A DNA stretch of 12,980 nt. Origin: an uncultured Clostridia bacterium. Lineage in GTDB: Bacteria > Bacillota > Clostridia > Christensenellales > UBA1242. Position 1 is the first letter of the stretch. Each line of letters begins with the position of its first letter. Positions 7,586 through 12,980 of the stretch are shown in pieces. Position numbers and translations under genes: made by a program. The stretch is taken from contig CAMEUD010000026.1 of NCBI GenBank assembly GCA_945937975.1, positions 1 to 12,980 of the forward strand. The letters are read 5' to 3'. The notes under the pieces were generated by a model, which did no database searches, was not told the origin of the DNA, and was given only the letters and a program-made list of their open reading frames with translations.

Positions 7586-9010
7586 ATGAAAAATAAAGCA
7601 ATAACACCAAGAGATGAAGATTTTGCACAATGGTACACAGATGTTGTAAAGGCTGCAAAACTTGCCGAATATTCAAACACAAAAGGGTGTATTGTTTTTG
7701 AACCGAATGGATATGCAATTTGGGAAAAGATGCAAGAAACACTTGACAGAATGTTTAAAAAATTAGGTCATCAAAATGTATATATGCCAATGCTTATTCC
7801 AGAAAGTTTGTTAAAAAAGGAAGGCGAACTTATTGAAGGTTTTGCTCCTGAATGTGCATGGGTTACTGTTGGTGGACAAAACACACTTGATGAAAGATTG
7901 GCAATAAGACCAACAAGTGAAACTTTGTTTAGTGATTATTATGCTTTAAAGGTAAAATCTTATCGTGATTTGCCAAAAAAATATAACCAATGGTGCAGTG
8001 TTATGCGTTGGGAAAAGGAAACAAGACCATTTCTTCGTACTCGTGAATTTTTATGGCAAGAAGGACACACAATTCACGAAACAGCAAAAGAAGCCATTGA
8101 AGAAACTGAAACTATGCTAAATGTTTACAAAAAATTTTTTGAAGAATATTTGGCAATTCCTGTAATTACAGGCAAAAAAACAGAAAAAGAAAAATTTGCA
8201 GGTGCAGAAACAACATATACTTGTGAAGCACTTATGCATAACGGTGTGGCACTTCAAAGTGCCACAAGCCACTATTTTGGACAAAAATTTAGCAAGGCAT
8301 ATGATATAAAATTCCTTAATCGTAACAACGAATGGGAATATGCGTATCAAACATCTTGGGGTAGCACAACAAGAATGATTGGTGGATTAATTATGGTTCA
8401 CAGTGATGAAAACGGACTTGTTTTGCCACCAAAAATCGCTCCAAGACAAGTTGCAATCGTTCCTATTGGAACAGATGAAGAAGTTATTTCTTTATGCCAA
8501 AATATTAATAAAAAATTGCTTGATGCTGATATTGTTTCATTTGTTGACTTAACTGAAAAATCTCCAGGGTTCAAATTCGCAGAACACGAAGTTAATGGTA
8601 TTCCTGTTCGTGTCGAGATTGGAAAAAGAGATTTGGAAAATGGACAAATCACTCTTGCTCGTCGTGATACAAGAGAAAAGATAAATGTTTCAAAGGATTG
8701 TGATATTGTTAATGAAGTAAAAGACTTAATGGACAAAATTCAAACAAATCTTTTTGAAACTGCAAAAAAGAGAATGGAAGAACTTACATTCACAGCAAAA
8801 ACATTTGATGAAGTGAAAGAAATAATGGAAAAACACCCAGGTTTTGTTAAAGCTCCTTGGTGTGGAGATGAAAATTGCGAAATAAAGATGAAAGAAATTC
8901 GTGGAACAAAAAGTCGTTGTATTCTTGATGAAAAAGTTAAAGATGGCGACAAATGTGTTGTTTGTGGAAAAGATGCAAAACATATCGTTTTGTGGGGTAT
9001 TCAATATTAA
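7586..9010 (+). CDS. proS: Prolyl-tRNA synthetase, archaeal/eukaryotic type
   Basis: Charges tRNA-Pro with proline. At 474 residues it is the short ProRS class, without the INS editing domain of the roughly 570-residue bacterial type. Seen: TSE substrate loop (110-112); motif 2 RWEKETRPFLRTREF (141-155); motif 3 around TRMIGGLIMVHSDENG, running into the anticodon-binding domain (APRQVAIVPI). The C-terminal zinc domain has C426-x4-C431 and C457-x2-C460, plus C445. It ends in GIQY: in this class the terminal Tyr carboxylate reaches toward the active site. ATG 7586 follows AAGAGAGG (7573-7580) with 5 bases between. Because INS is absent, any Ala-tRNA-Pro proofreading would need a separate factor, and none is in the window. 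Monocistronic; the leader of about 20 nt leaves no room for a T-box. Horizontal origin is common for this class but cannot be shown here. Confidence 0.96.
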   Translation: MKNKAITPRDEDFAQWYTDVVKAAKLAEYSNTKGCIVFEPNGYAIWEKMQETLDRMFKKLGHQNVYMPMLIPESLLKKEGELIEGFAPECAWVTVGGQNTLDERLAIRPTSETLFSDYYALKVKSYRDLPKKYNQWCSVMRWEKETRPFLRTREFLWQEGHTIHETAKEAIEETETMLNVYKKFFEEYLAIPVITGKKTEKEKFAGAETTYTCEALMHNGVALQSATSHYFGQKFSKAYDIKFLNRNNEWEYAYQTSWGSTTRMIGGLIMVHSDENGLVLPPKIAPRQVAIVPIGTDEEVISLCQNINKKLLDADIVSFVDLTEKSPGFKFAEHEVNGIPVRVEIGKRDLENGQITLARRDTREKINVSKDCDIVNEVKDLMDKIQTNLFETAKKRMEELTFTAKTFDEVKEIMEKHPGFVKAPWCGDENCEIKMKEIRGTKSRCILDEKVKDGDKCVVCGKDAKHIVLWGIQY

Positions 9011-9035
9011 AAAGAGTGGCATTTGCCACTTTTTT
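9011..9035 (+). terminator. proS terminator
   Basis: A 10-bp stem, 9011-9020 with 9025-9034 (one G-T pair), around loop ATTT, ending in a six-T run (9030-9035). It starts immediately after the stop codon. Confidence 0.9.
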
Positions 9036-9062
9036 ACATATAGAAACGAAAAATGTTTAATC

Positions 9063-9091
9063 TTGACAATGATTTTATATTGATTTATAAT
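9063..9091 (+). promoter_or_regulatory. Perfect sigma-70/A consensus promoter
   Basis: TTGACA (9063-9068), exactly 17 bases, TATAAT (9086-9091): both hexamers and the spacing match consensus. Predicted start about 9098, leader about 16 nt. It is the only full-consensus promoter in the window and drives the unrecognised gene at 9114. Confidence 0.85.
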
Positions 9092-9113
9092 TAGATATAA
9101 AAGGGAGTAGTGT

Positions 9114-9773
9114 ATGGAAAATTTACAAGAAAAGGAAGTTGAGCTTGCAATCAAAAAGGTTGTGTTAGATACAATCAAATCAGTTAATAAAAAAGGTTGT
9201 TTGGTCTCTGCAGATGCGATTCCTTTTAGTAAAGAATTGTTTAAAAACTTGAATTTGCAATATAATGCAATAACAAAAGATGATTTTGCGATGTCAGCAA
9301 ATTTTTTTAGAGCATTAAAATGTGTTTTCAAGGATAGAACTGCTGTTATGGTATTGGATGGTAAACCATTAACATATAACGACTTGATGGCAATGTATTA
9401 TCAAACAAAAGAGTTTGGGAATAAGTTTGTTGATTATGTAAAGGAAGTTGATGATGGATATTACGATAGCTATTTAAAATTTGTTAAAAGTGATAAATCT
9501 TTATTTATTGATGACTTAAAAGATGCCAAAAAATTTGTAAATGGAATTGTAAAACAATTTGAATGGTTTGTTCCAAAACAAATGCAAAAGACCTGTGCAA
9601 AAAATTGGGTTATTGATGTAAATTCAGATATAAAATCAAATCAAGACAAAGACAACAAAACAGAATATGAAGTTTGTAATATAAAGGAACTAAAAAATAA
9701 ATTTGATAAAAAGGCAGAATCATTAAAGATAATTGATGGTGAACCTGAAATGATGGATGAGTTATCTTATTAA
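9114..9773 (+). CDS. Hypothetical protein, 219 residues, probably soluble
   Basis: I do not recognise a family. The protein has no signal peptide, no obvious membrane helix and no catalytic motif I can name. The first 160 residues look like a mixed or mostly helical globular domain (hydrophobic patches VVLDTI, FFRALKCVF, TAVMVL, and an aromatic segment near EWFVPKQ). The last 50 residues are very polar and charged, ending in an acidic segment (DGEPEMMDELSY). The cysteines are scattered and form no zinc pattern. The start is secure: AAGGGAG (9101-9107) with 6-base spacing to ATG. Base and codon use match its neighbours, so nothing suggests recent transfer. It is monocistronic between proS and alaS, with a perfect consensus promoter and a strong terminator, implying high and possibly constitutive expression. 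No function can be assigned from context. Confidence 0.85.
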   Translation: MENLQEKEVELAIKKVVLDTIKSVNKKGCLVSADAIPFSKELFKNLNLQYNAITKDDFAMSANFFRALKCVFKDRTAVMVLDGKPLTYNDLMAMYYQTKEFGNKFVDYVKEVDDGYYDSYLKFVKSDKSLFIDDLKDAKKFVNGIVKQFEWFVPKQMQKTCAKNWVIDVNSDIKSNQDKDNKTEYEVCNIKELKNKFDKKAESLKIIDGEPEMMDELSY

Positions 9774-9775
9774 AC

Positions 9776-9808
9776 AAAAGACAAGCATAAATGATGTGCT
9801 TGTCTTTT
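9776..9808 (+). terminator. Terminator of the 9114 gene
   Basis: A perfect 12-bp stem, 9776-9787 with 9797-9808, and a 9-base loop, ending in TTTT then A/T-rich sequence. It begins 2 bases after the stop codon. Confidence 0.88.
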
Positions 9809-9870
9809 ATTTAAAAATTTTGAAGAATAGTTTTTTAAAATTTCTCTTTTTGCGTTTATAGTTAATTTTG

Positions 9871-9899
9871 TTGAAAAAATTTTAAAGTTGTAGTAAACT
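9871..9899 (+). promoter_or_regulatory. Putative alaS promoter
   Basis: -35 TTGAAA (9871-9876), 17-base spacer, -10 TAAACT (9894-9899). Predicted start about 9906, leader about 15 nt. This is the weakest -10 among the aminoacyl-tRNA synthetase genes, so another start within 9810-9870 is possible. Confidence 0.5.
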
Positions 9900-9920
9900 T
9901 TATGCGTTAAAGGAAAGATT

Positions 9921-11744
9921 ATGAAAATTACTAGTAAAGAATTAAGAGAAACTTGGTTAAATTTCTGTAAAGAGCGTGGGCATATTGACATTGGTGCTGT
10001 ATCACTTATAGGCGATGGTTCAACAGGTGTTATGTTTAATGTTGCAGGTATGCAACCACTTATGCCATATCTTCTTGGAGCAAAACACCCAAGTGGCAAA
10101 ACAAGACTTTGCAATGTTCAAGGTTGTGTTAGAACTGTTGACATTGATTCTGTTGGAGATGCAAGCCACTGCACATTTTTCGAAATGATGGGAAACTGGA
10201 GTTTGGGCGATTATTTCAAAAAAGAAAAAACTCAATGGACATTTGATTTATTAACAAAAGTTTTTGGACTTGATAAAAATAAAATATGTTGCACAGTTTT
10301 TGCTGGAGATGAAAGTGCGCCAAGAGATGAAGAAACTGCAAATTATTTGAAAGCACTTGGTATAAAAGAAGAAAATATATACTATAAAGGCAAGGAAGAT
10401 AACTGGTGGGAACTTGAAGGAACAGTTGGAACTCCTTGTGGACCAGATAACGAATGGTTTTATCCACTTTGGGATAAAAAGTGTTGTGACACTTGTGACA
10501 TAGATTGCAAATGTCATAGATATGTTGAAATTGGTAACGATGTTTACACTCAATATATGAAATTGGAAAATGGTTATGCACCACTAAAAAACAAAAATGT
10601 TGACACAGGTTTTGGCTTTGAAAGAATGCTTATGTTCCTAAATGGATTGACAGATGTTTATGAAACAGACTTGTTTAGCGATGTTATTGACTATATGTGT
10701 CAAAAACTTAATGTAAAATATAACGAAGATGAAGAAATAACAAAATCAATGCGTATAATTGCTGACCATATGCGTACAACAATAATGCTTATTGGTGATG
10801 TTAATGGTATTGTCCCAAGCAATGTTGGAGCAGGGTATATTTTAAGAAGAGTAATGCGTAGAGCAATTCGCCATGCACGAAAAATAAACCTTGACTCAAG
10901 CGAACTTATTGAAATTGCAAAAATATACATCGAAAAGGTATACAATGTTGCATATCCACTTCTTGTTGAAAAAGAACAATATATATTAGATGAAATTCAA
11001 AAGGAAATGGACAAATTTAACAAGGCACTTGACCTTGGACTTAAAGAATTTGACAAAGTTATCGGTGGAATAGAAAGACATATTCAATTTGCAAAAGAAA
11101 GTGGGGAAGATGTAAAGCGAGAAATAAATGGCAAAGCGTCATTTAGACTTTATGATACATTCGGGTTTCCTATTGAATTGACAATTGAACTTGCAAAAGA
11201 AAAAGGGTATACTGTTGACGAAGAAGGCTTTAAAAAGGCATTCAGTGAACATCAAGAAAAATCAAAGGCCGTTCAAAAGGGCGAATTTAAGAGTGGACTT
11301 GGAGATACAAGTGAAATGGCAACAAAGTATCACACAGCAACTCACTTGCTTAATGCGGCATTAAAATTGGTGCTTGGCGAAAAGAGTCATCAAATGGGCT
11401 CAAATATAACAGCAGAAAGGCTTCGTTTTGATTTCCCTTGCGACCATAAAATGACAGAAGAAGAACTTAAAAGGGTTGAAGATATTGTAAACGATTGGAT
11501 AAAACAAGGGTTAAGTGTTTACAAAGAAGAAATGCCAAAAGAAAAAGCAGTTGAAATTGGTGCAGAACATCAATTTATTGAAAGATACCCAGATAATGTG
11601 ACTGTTTACTTTATCGGTGATGTTTCAAAGGAAATTTGCACAGGTCCACATGTAAACAACACAAACGAACTTGGAAAGTTTAAAATAACAAAAGAAGAAA
11701 GTTGTGGTTCTGGACTTCGTAGAATAAAAGCAATATTGGAATAA
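9921..11744 (+). CDS. alaS: Short alanyl-tRNA synthetase lacking the C-Ala domain
   Basis: Charges tRNA-Ala. At 607 residues it is far below the usual 870 or so. The catalytic core is complete: motif 2 arginine R71 in GCVRTVD, then HCTFFEMMGNWSLGDYF (83-99), and motif 3 near DTGFGFERM (228-236). N301 (VPSNVGAGYILRR) and D412 (RLYDTFGFP) match the positions that read the G3:U70 pair in E. coli AlaRS. The editing domain is also present, with zinc/active-site residues H471-x3-H475 and C573-x3-H577. The protein ends at SCGSGLRRIKAILE, where editing domains normally finish; the C-Ala dimerisation/tRNA-elbow domain is absent. A cysteine cluster C188-C189-x2-C192-x3-C196-x-C198-H199 replaces the usual segment after PCGP. 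A terminator follows the stop by 3 bases, so the short form is not a frameshift remnant. Start: AAAGGAAAG (9909-9917). Another alaS elsewhere is not excluded. Confidence 0.9.
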   Translation: MKITSKELRETWLNFCKERGHIDIGAVSLIGDGSTGVMFNVAGMQPLMPYLLGAKHPSGKTRLCNVQGCVRTVDIDSVGDASHCTFFEMMGNWSLGDYFKKEKTQWTFDLLTKVFGLDKNKICCTVFAGDESAPRDEETANYLKALGIKEENIYYKGKEDNWWELEGTVGTPCGPDNEWFYPLWDKKCCDTCDIDCKCHRYVEIGNDVYTQYMKLENGYAPLKNKNVDTGFGFERMLMFLNGLTDVYETDLFSDVIDYMCQKLNVKYNEDEEITKSMRIIADHMRTTIMLIGDVNGIVPSNVGAGYILRRVMRRAIRHARKINLDSSELIEIAKIYIEKVYNVAYPLLVEKEQYILDEIQKEMDKFNKALDLGLKEFDKVIGGIERHIQFAKESGEDVKREINGKASFRLYDTFGFPIELTIELAKEKGYTVDEEGFKKAFSEHQEKSKAVQKGEFKSGLGDTSEMATKYHTATHLLNAALKLVLGEKSHQMGSNITAERLRFDFPCDHKMTEEELKRVEDIVNDWIKQGLSVYKEEMPKEKAVEIGAEHQFIERYPDNVTVYFIGDVSKEICTGPHVNNTNELGKFKITKEESCGSGLRRIKAILE

Positions 11745-11747
11745 GAT

Positions 11748-11782
11748 AAAACTTCAAAGAAATTTCTTTGAAGTTTTTTTTT
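11748..11782 (+). terminator. alaS terminator
   Basis: A perfect 12-bp stem, 11748-11759 with 11766-11777, around a 6-base loop, followed by a nine-T run (11774-11782). It isolates alaS from the rRNA region downstream. Confidence 0.92.
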
Positions 11783-11836
11783 ATTTGATAAATTTGATAA
11801 AAGGGCGATGTGTGCGATAACATATCAAATTATATA

Positions 11837-11887
11837 ATGTGTACGCATATGTATGTGCACGTACACACACATACGCGCGCGTGTGCG
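11837..11887. repeat. 51-base uninterrupted alternating purine-pyrimidine tract (Z-DNA prone)
   Basis: Every odd position from 11837 to 11887 is a purine and every even one a pyrimidine, with no exception across 51 bases. It mixes GT/AC and AT steps with a run of alternating C and G at 11874-11881. Inverted repeat GTGTACG/CGTACAC (11839-11845, 11860-11866) lies inside it. Such a tract, especially with CG steps, can adopt left-handed Z-DNA under negative supercoiling; that it does so here is inference. Confidence 0.85.
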
Positions 11888-12060
11888 AGCATATACTTAA
11901 GGGCGTGTAAATGAATCTATAAAAAAGTCAAAAATATATGTCAACAACTTTTAAAAATTTTTTAAATTTATTTTAAAAAGTGGAAATTTTGCGGGAGATT
12001 TGAGGCGATTTTAAATAAAAATAAAAATTTTTTTAAAAAAGTTTAATAATAAATTGTATC

Positions 12061-12126
12061 AAAAAGTGGCAAAAAGCCCATACATCACACCGGGTGTTTA
12101 CAAAAAATCAAAAAAAGTGGCAAAAA
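12061..12126 (+). repeat. Direct repeat AAAAAGTGGCAAAAA, two copies
   Basis: Exact 15-base copies at 12061-12075 and 12112-12126, with starts 51 bases apart (about five helical turns). A shortened version, AAAAAGTGGAAA, occurs at 11975-11986. The copies lie upstream of the rRNA promoter and could be protein sites, but may also be by-products of the A-tract pattern. Confidence 0.6.
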
Positions 12127-12161
12127 TGTTAAAAAATGTTAAAAAATTTTTAAAAAACTTG
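12061..12161 (+). promoter_or_regulatory. Phased A-tracts (bent DNA / UP-type element) upstream of the rRNA promoter
   Basis: Runs of 5-7 A centred near 12063, 12073, 12104.5, 12113, 12124, 12133.5, 12143.5 and 12154.5 keep a spacing close to 10 bases or a multiple of it. A-tracts in helical phase bend DNA, and the last ones occupy about -40 to -75, where UP elements contact the RNA polymerase alpha subunit at rRNA promoters. Confidence 0.65.
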
Positions 12162-12190
12162 TTGACTACCTTTCCCCTATATGTTATTAT
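12162..12190 (+). promoter_or_regulatory. Promoter of the 23S rRNA transcript
   Basis: -35 TTGACT (12162-12167), 17-base spacer, -10 TATTAT (12185-12190), each one base from consensus. The A/T-rich, A-tract-phased sequence just upstream fits a strong rRNA promoter. Predicted start about 12197. Confidence 0.78.
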
Positions 12191-12196
12191 TCTCGT

Positions 12197-12414
12197 GTCG
12201 TTAGCGAATGAGTGCTTGCGATAAGGAAGATGTTTAGTCTTCCAAATAGTACCTTGACAACTGCATAATTTAGAATAATCAAATATCAGTAAAATATTGG
12301 ATGTAATATAATGTGTAATATGCATAATTACAAATACAATTTTAAAGAGAGATTAACAAAGTTAGATTAAGAAAGCAAAAATGCTAAGAATCAATCGTAT
12401 ATACCTAAGAAATA
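12197..12414 (+). other. 23S rRNA leader with boxB-like hairpin and boxA-like element
   Basis: About 218 transcribed bases precede the mature 23S. A perfect 6-bp hairpin GGAAGA/TCTTCC (12225-12230, 12238-12243, 7-base loop) is followed by TAGTACCTTGACAACTGCAT (12247-12266), like the CCTTGAAAACT boxA-type motif of Bacillota rRNA leaders and 16S-23S spacers, which acts in antitermination. TAGATTAAG occurs at 12363-12371 and again across the 23S 5' end (12413-12421). No tRNA is present. The RNase III processing partner strand would lie beyond the window. Confidence 0.65.
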
Positions 12415-12980
12415 GATTAAGCTACAAAGAGCATATGGTGGATGCCTTGGCACTAGGCGCCGAAGAAGGACGTGACAAGCTGCGATAAGCTACGGGGAGT
12501 TGCAAATAAACTGTGAACCGTAGATTTCCGAATGTGGCAACACACTATCACTAATCTGATAGTATCATACTTACGAATTCATAGTGGTATGAGGGGAACC
12601 CAGGGAACTGAAACATCTAAGTACCTGGAGGAAAAGAAAGTAAACAAACGATTGCGAAAGTAGTGGCGAGCGAAATTGCAAGAGGCCAAACCAAAGGTAG
12701 TAATATCTTTGGGGTTAGGACACAGTTAATTGACTGAGTTTAATAGGTGAAGACTTCTGGAAAGTTGAACGAAACAGGGTAATAGTCCCGTAACCGAAAT
12801 TAAACAAAGCATATGTGTATCCAGAGTAATACAGGGCACGTGTAACCCGGTATGAATATGTGAGGACCATCTCATAAGCCTAAATACGACCTAGTGACCG
12901 ATAGCGAATAGTACTGTGAAGGAACGGTGAAAAGAACCCCGGGAGGGGAGTGAAAAAGAACCTGAAACCCTGTGTTTACA
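12415..12980 (+). rRNA. 23S ribosomal RNA, 5' part (runs off the window)
   Basis: Large-subunit rRNA. The 5' end is set by aligning GATTAAGCTAC to the GGUUAAG start of E. coli 23S, both 22 bases before GGTGGATGCC. Conserved blocks in order: GGTGGATGCCTTGGCACTAGG; GATTTCCGAATG; GGGAACTGAAACATCTAAGTACC; GTAGTGGCGAGCGAAA; GTGAGGACCATCTC with GGCTAAATAC-like sequence (cctaaatacg); GACCGATAGCGAATAGTAC; GAAAAGAACCCCGGGAGGGGAGTGAAAAAGAACCTGAAACC, split here only by spacing. The 566 bases cover about E. coli 1-528, so roughly 40 extra bases are spread over variable helices; no intervening sequence is evident. Its promoter and leader are its own, and no 16S lies anywhere upstream in the window. Confidence 0.96.

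Larger units (their letters stand above)
11783..12161. other. Non-coding upstream region of the 23S gene
   Basis: There is no credible gene on either strand. It opens with a perfect tandem 9-mer ATTTGATAA (11783-11791, 11792-11800), then a GC-richer patch (11801-11905) bounded by direct repeats of AAGGGCG (11801-11807, 11899-11905) and containing two GTGTGCGA (11810-11817, 11881-11888). The rest is A/T-rich, with an 11-base palindrome ACACC-G-GGTGT (12087-12097) and repeats of AAAAAGTGGC. No tRNA or 16S sequence is seen. Confidence 0.7.

Noticed and set aside
8726..9331. 201-codon minus-strand frame across the end of proS and the start of the 9114 gene
   Set aside because: It lies opposite two well-supported genes plus a terminator and a perfect promoter, and reads as Phe/Ser/Lys-rich antisense sequence.
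9774..9920. T-box or other riboswitch before alaS
   Set aside because: Only 147 bases including the previous terminator, with a promoter candidate 15 nt from the ribosome-binding region; no T-box sequence or anti-terminator pairing seen.
58..11744. Mycoplasma-type code (TGA as Trp)
   Set aside because: All major genes read through at family length with TGG for Trp and no in-frame TGA.
11742..11782. alaS as a frameshifted or truncated pseudogene
   Set aside because: The stop falls at a natural domain boundary, a perfect terminator follows at once, and no C-Ala-like coding sequence remains downstream.
12254..12279. TTGACA at 12254 as a second rRNA promoter
   Set aside because: No -10 hexamer at 16-18 bases; the sequence fits the boxA-type CCTTGAnAACT motif of rRNA leaders.
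12098..12325. 75-codon minus-strand reading frame over the rRNA promoter and leader
   Set aside because: It overlaps the 23S promoter, boxB-like hairpin and boxA-like element, has no ribosome-binding site that stands out, and encodes low-complexity sequence; it is an open frame by chance.
12415..12980. Intervening sequence in the 23S 5' region
   Set aside because: Conserved blocks follow in order, and the excess over E. coli (about 40 bases) is spread over variable helices, with no inserted hairpin.
1..12980. CRISPR array, transposon, prophage or defence system
   Set aside because: No regularly spaced repeats, transposase, integrase, phage or nuclease genes; the protein genes are housekeeping or short hypothetical ones.

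Overview
The window is AT-rich chromosomal DNA (about one third G+C by eye) with Gram-positive style signals: strong Shine-Dalgarno sites, consensus sigma-A promoters and A/T-flanked intrinsic terminators. Gene content (ClpB, class II aminoacyl-tRNA synthetases, a YfmH-like M16 peptidase, 23S rRNA) fits an uncultured low-GC Bacillota lineage, perhaps Clostridia or a relative; the sequence alone does not fix the taxon. The standard bacterial code fits: Trp is TGG, no gene has an in-frame TGA, and all stops are TAA or TAG.

Layout, left to right: clpB (+, disaggregase); asnS (-, asparaginyl-tRNA synthetase); a cysK-family PLP enzyme (-); a small N-terminally anchored membrane protein (+); an M16 zinc peptidase with an acidic tail (-); proS (+, archaeal/eukaryotic-type prolyl-tRNA synthetase); an unrecognised 219-residue protein (+); a short alaS lacking the C-Ala domain (+); about 670 bases without a gene, holding a 51-base alternating purine-pyrimidine tract, phased A-tracts and an rRNA-type promoter; and the 5' part of a 23S rRNA gene (+), running off the right edge.

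The genes do not form operons. Nearly every one has its own recognisable promoter and is followed by its own hairpin terminator, and most predicted leaders are only 0-30 nt. Three class II synthetases lie within about 9 kb, but none has room for a T-box leader. Functionally this is a housekeeping region: translation (asnS, proS, alaS, 23S), protein quality control (clpB, M16) and sulfur amino-acid metabolism (cysK-like).

I found no clear new multi-gene system. The points most worth checking are the 23S gene with its own promoter and no 16S or tRNA upstream, the Z-DNA-prone tract and helically phased A-tracts in front of it, the minimal AlaRS with a cysteine cluster, the cysK gene predicted to be leaderless, and the unrecognised gene at 9114-9773 behind a perfect consensus promoter.
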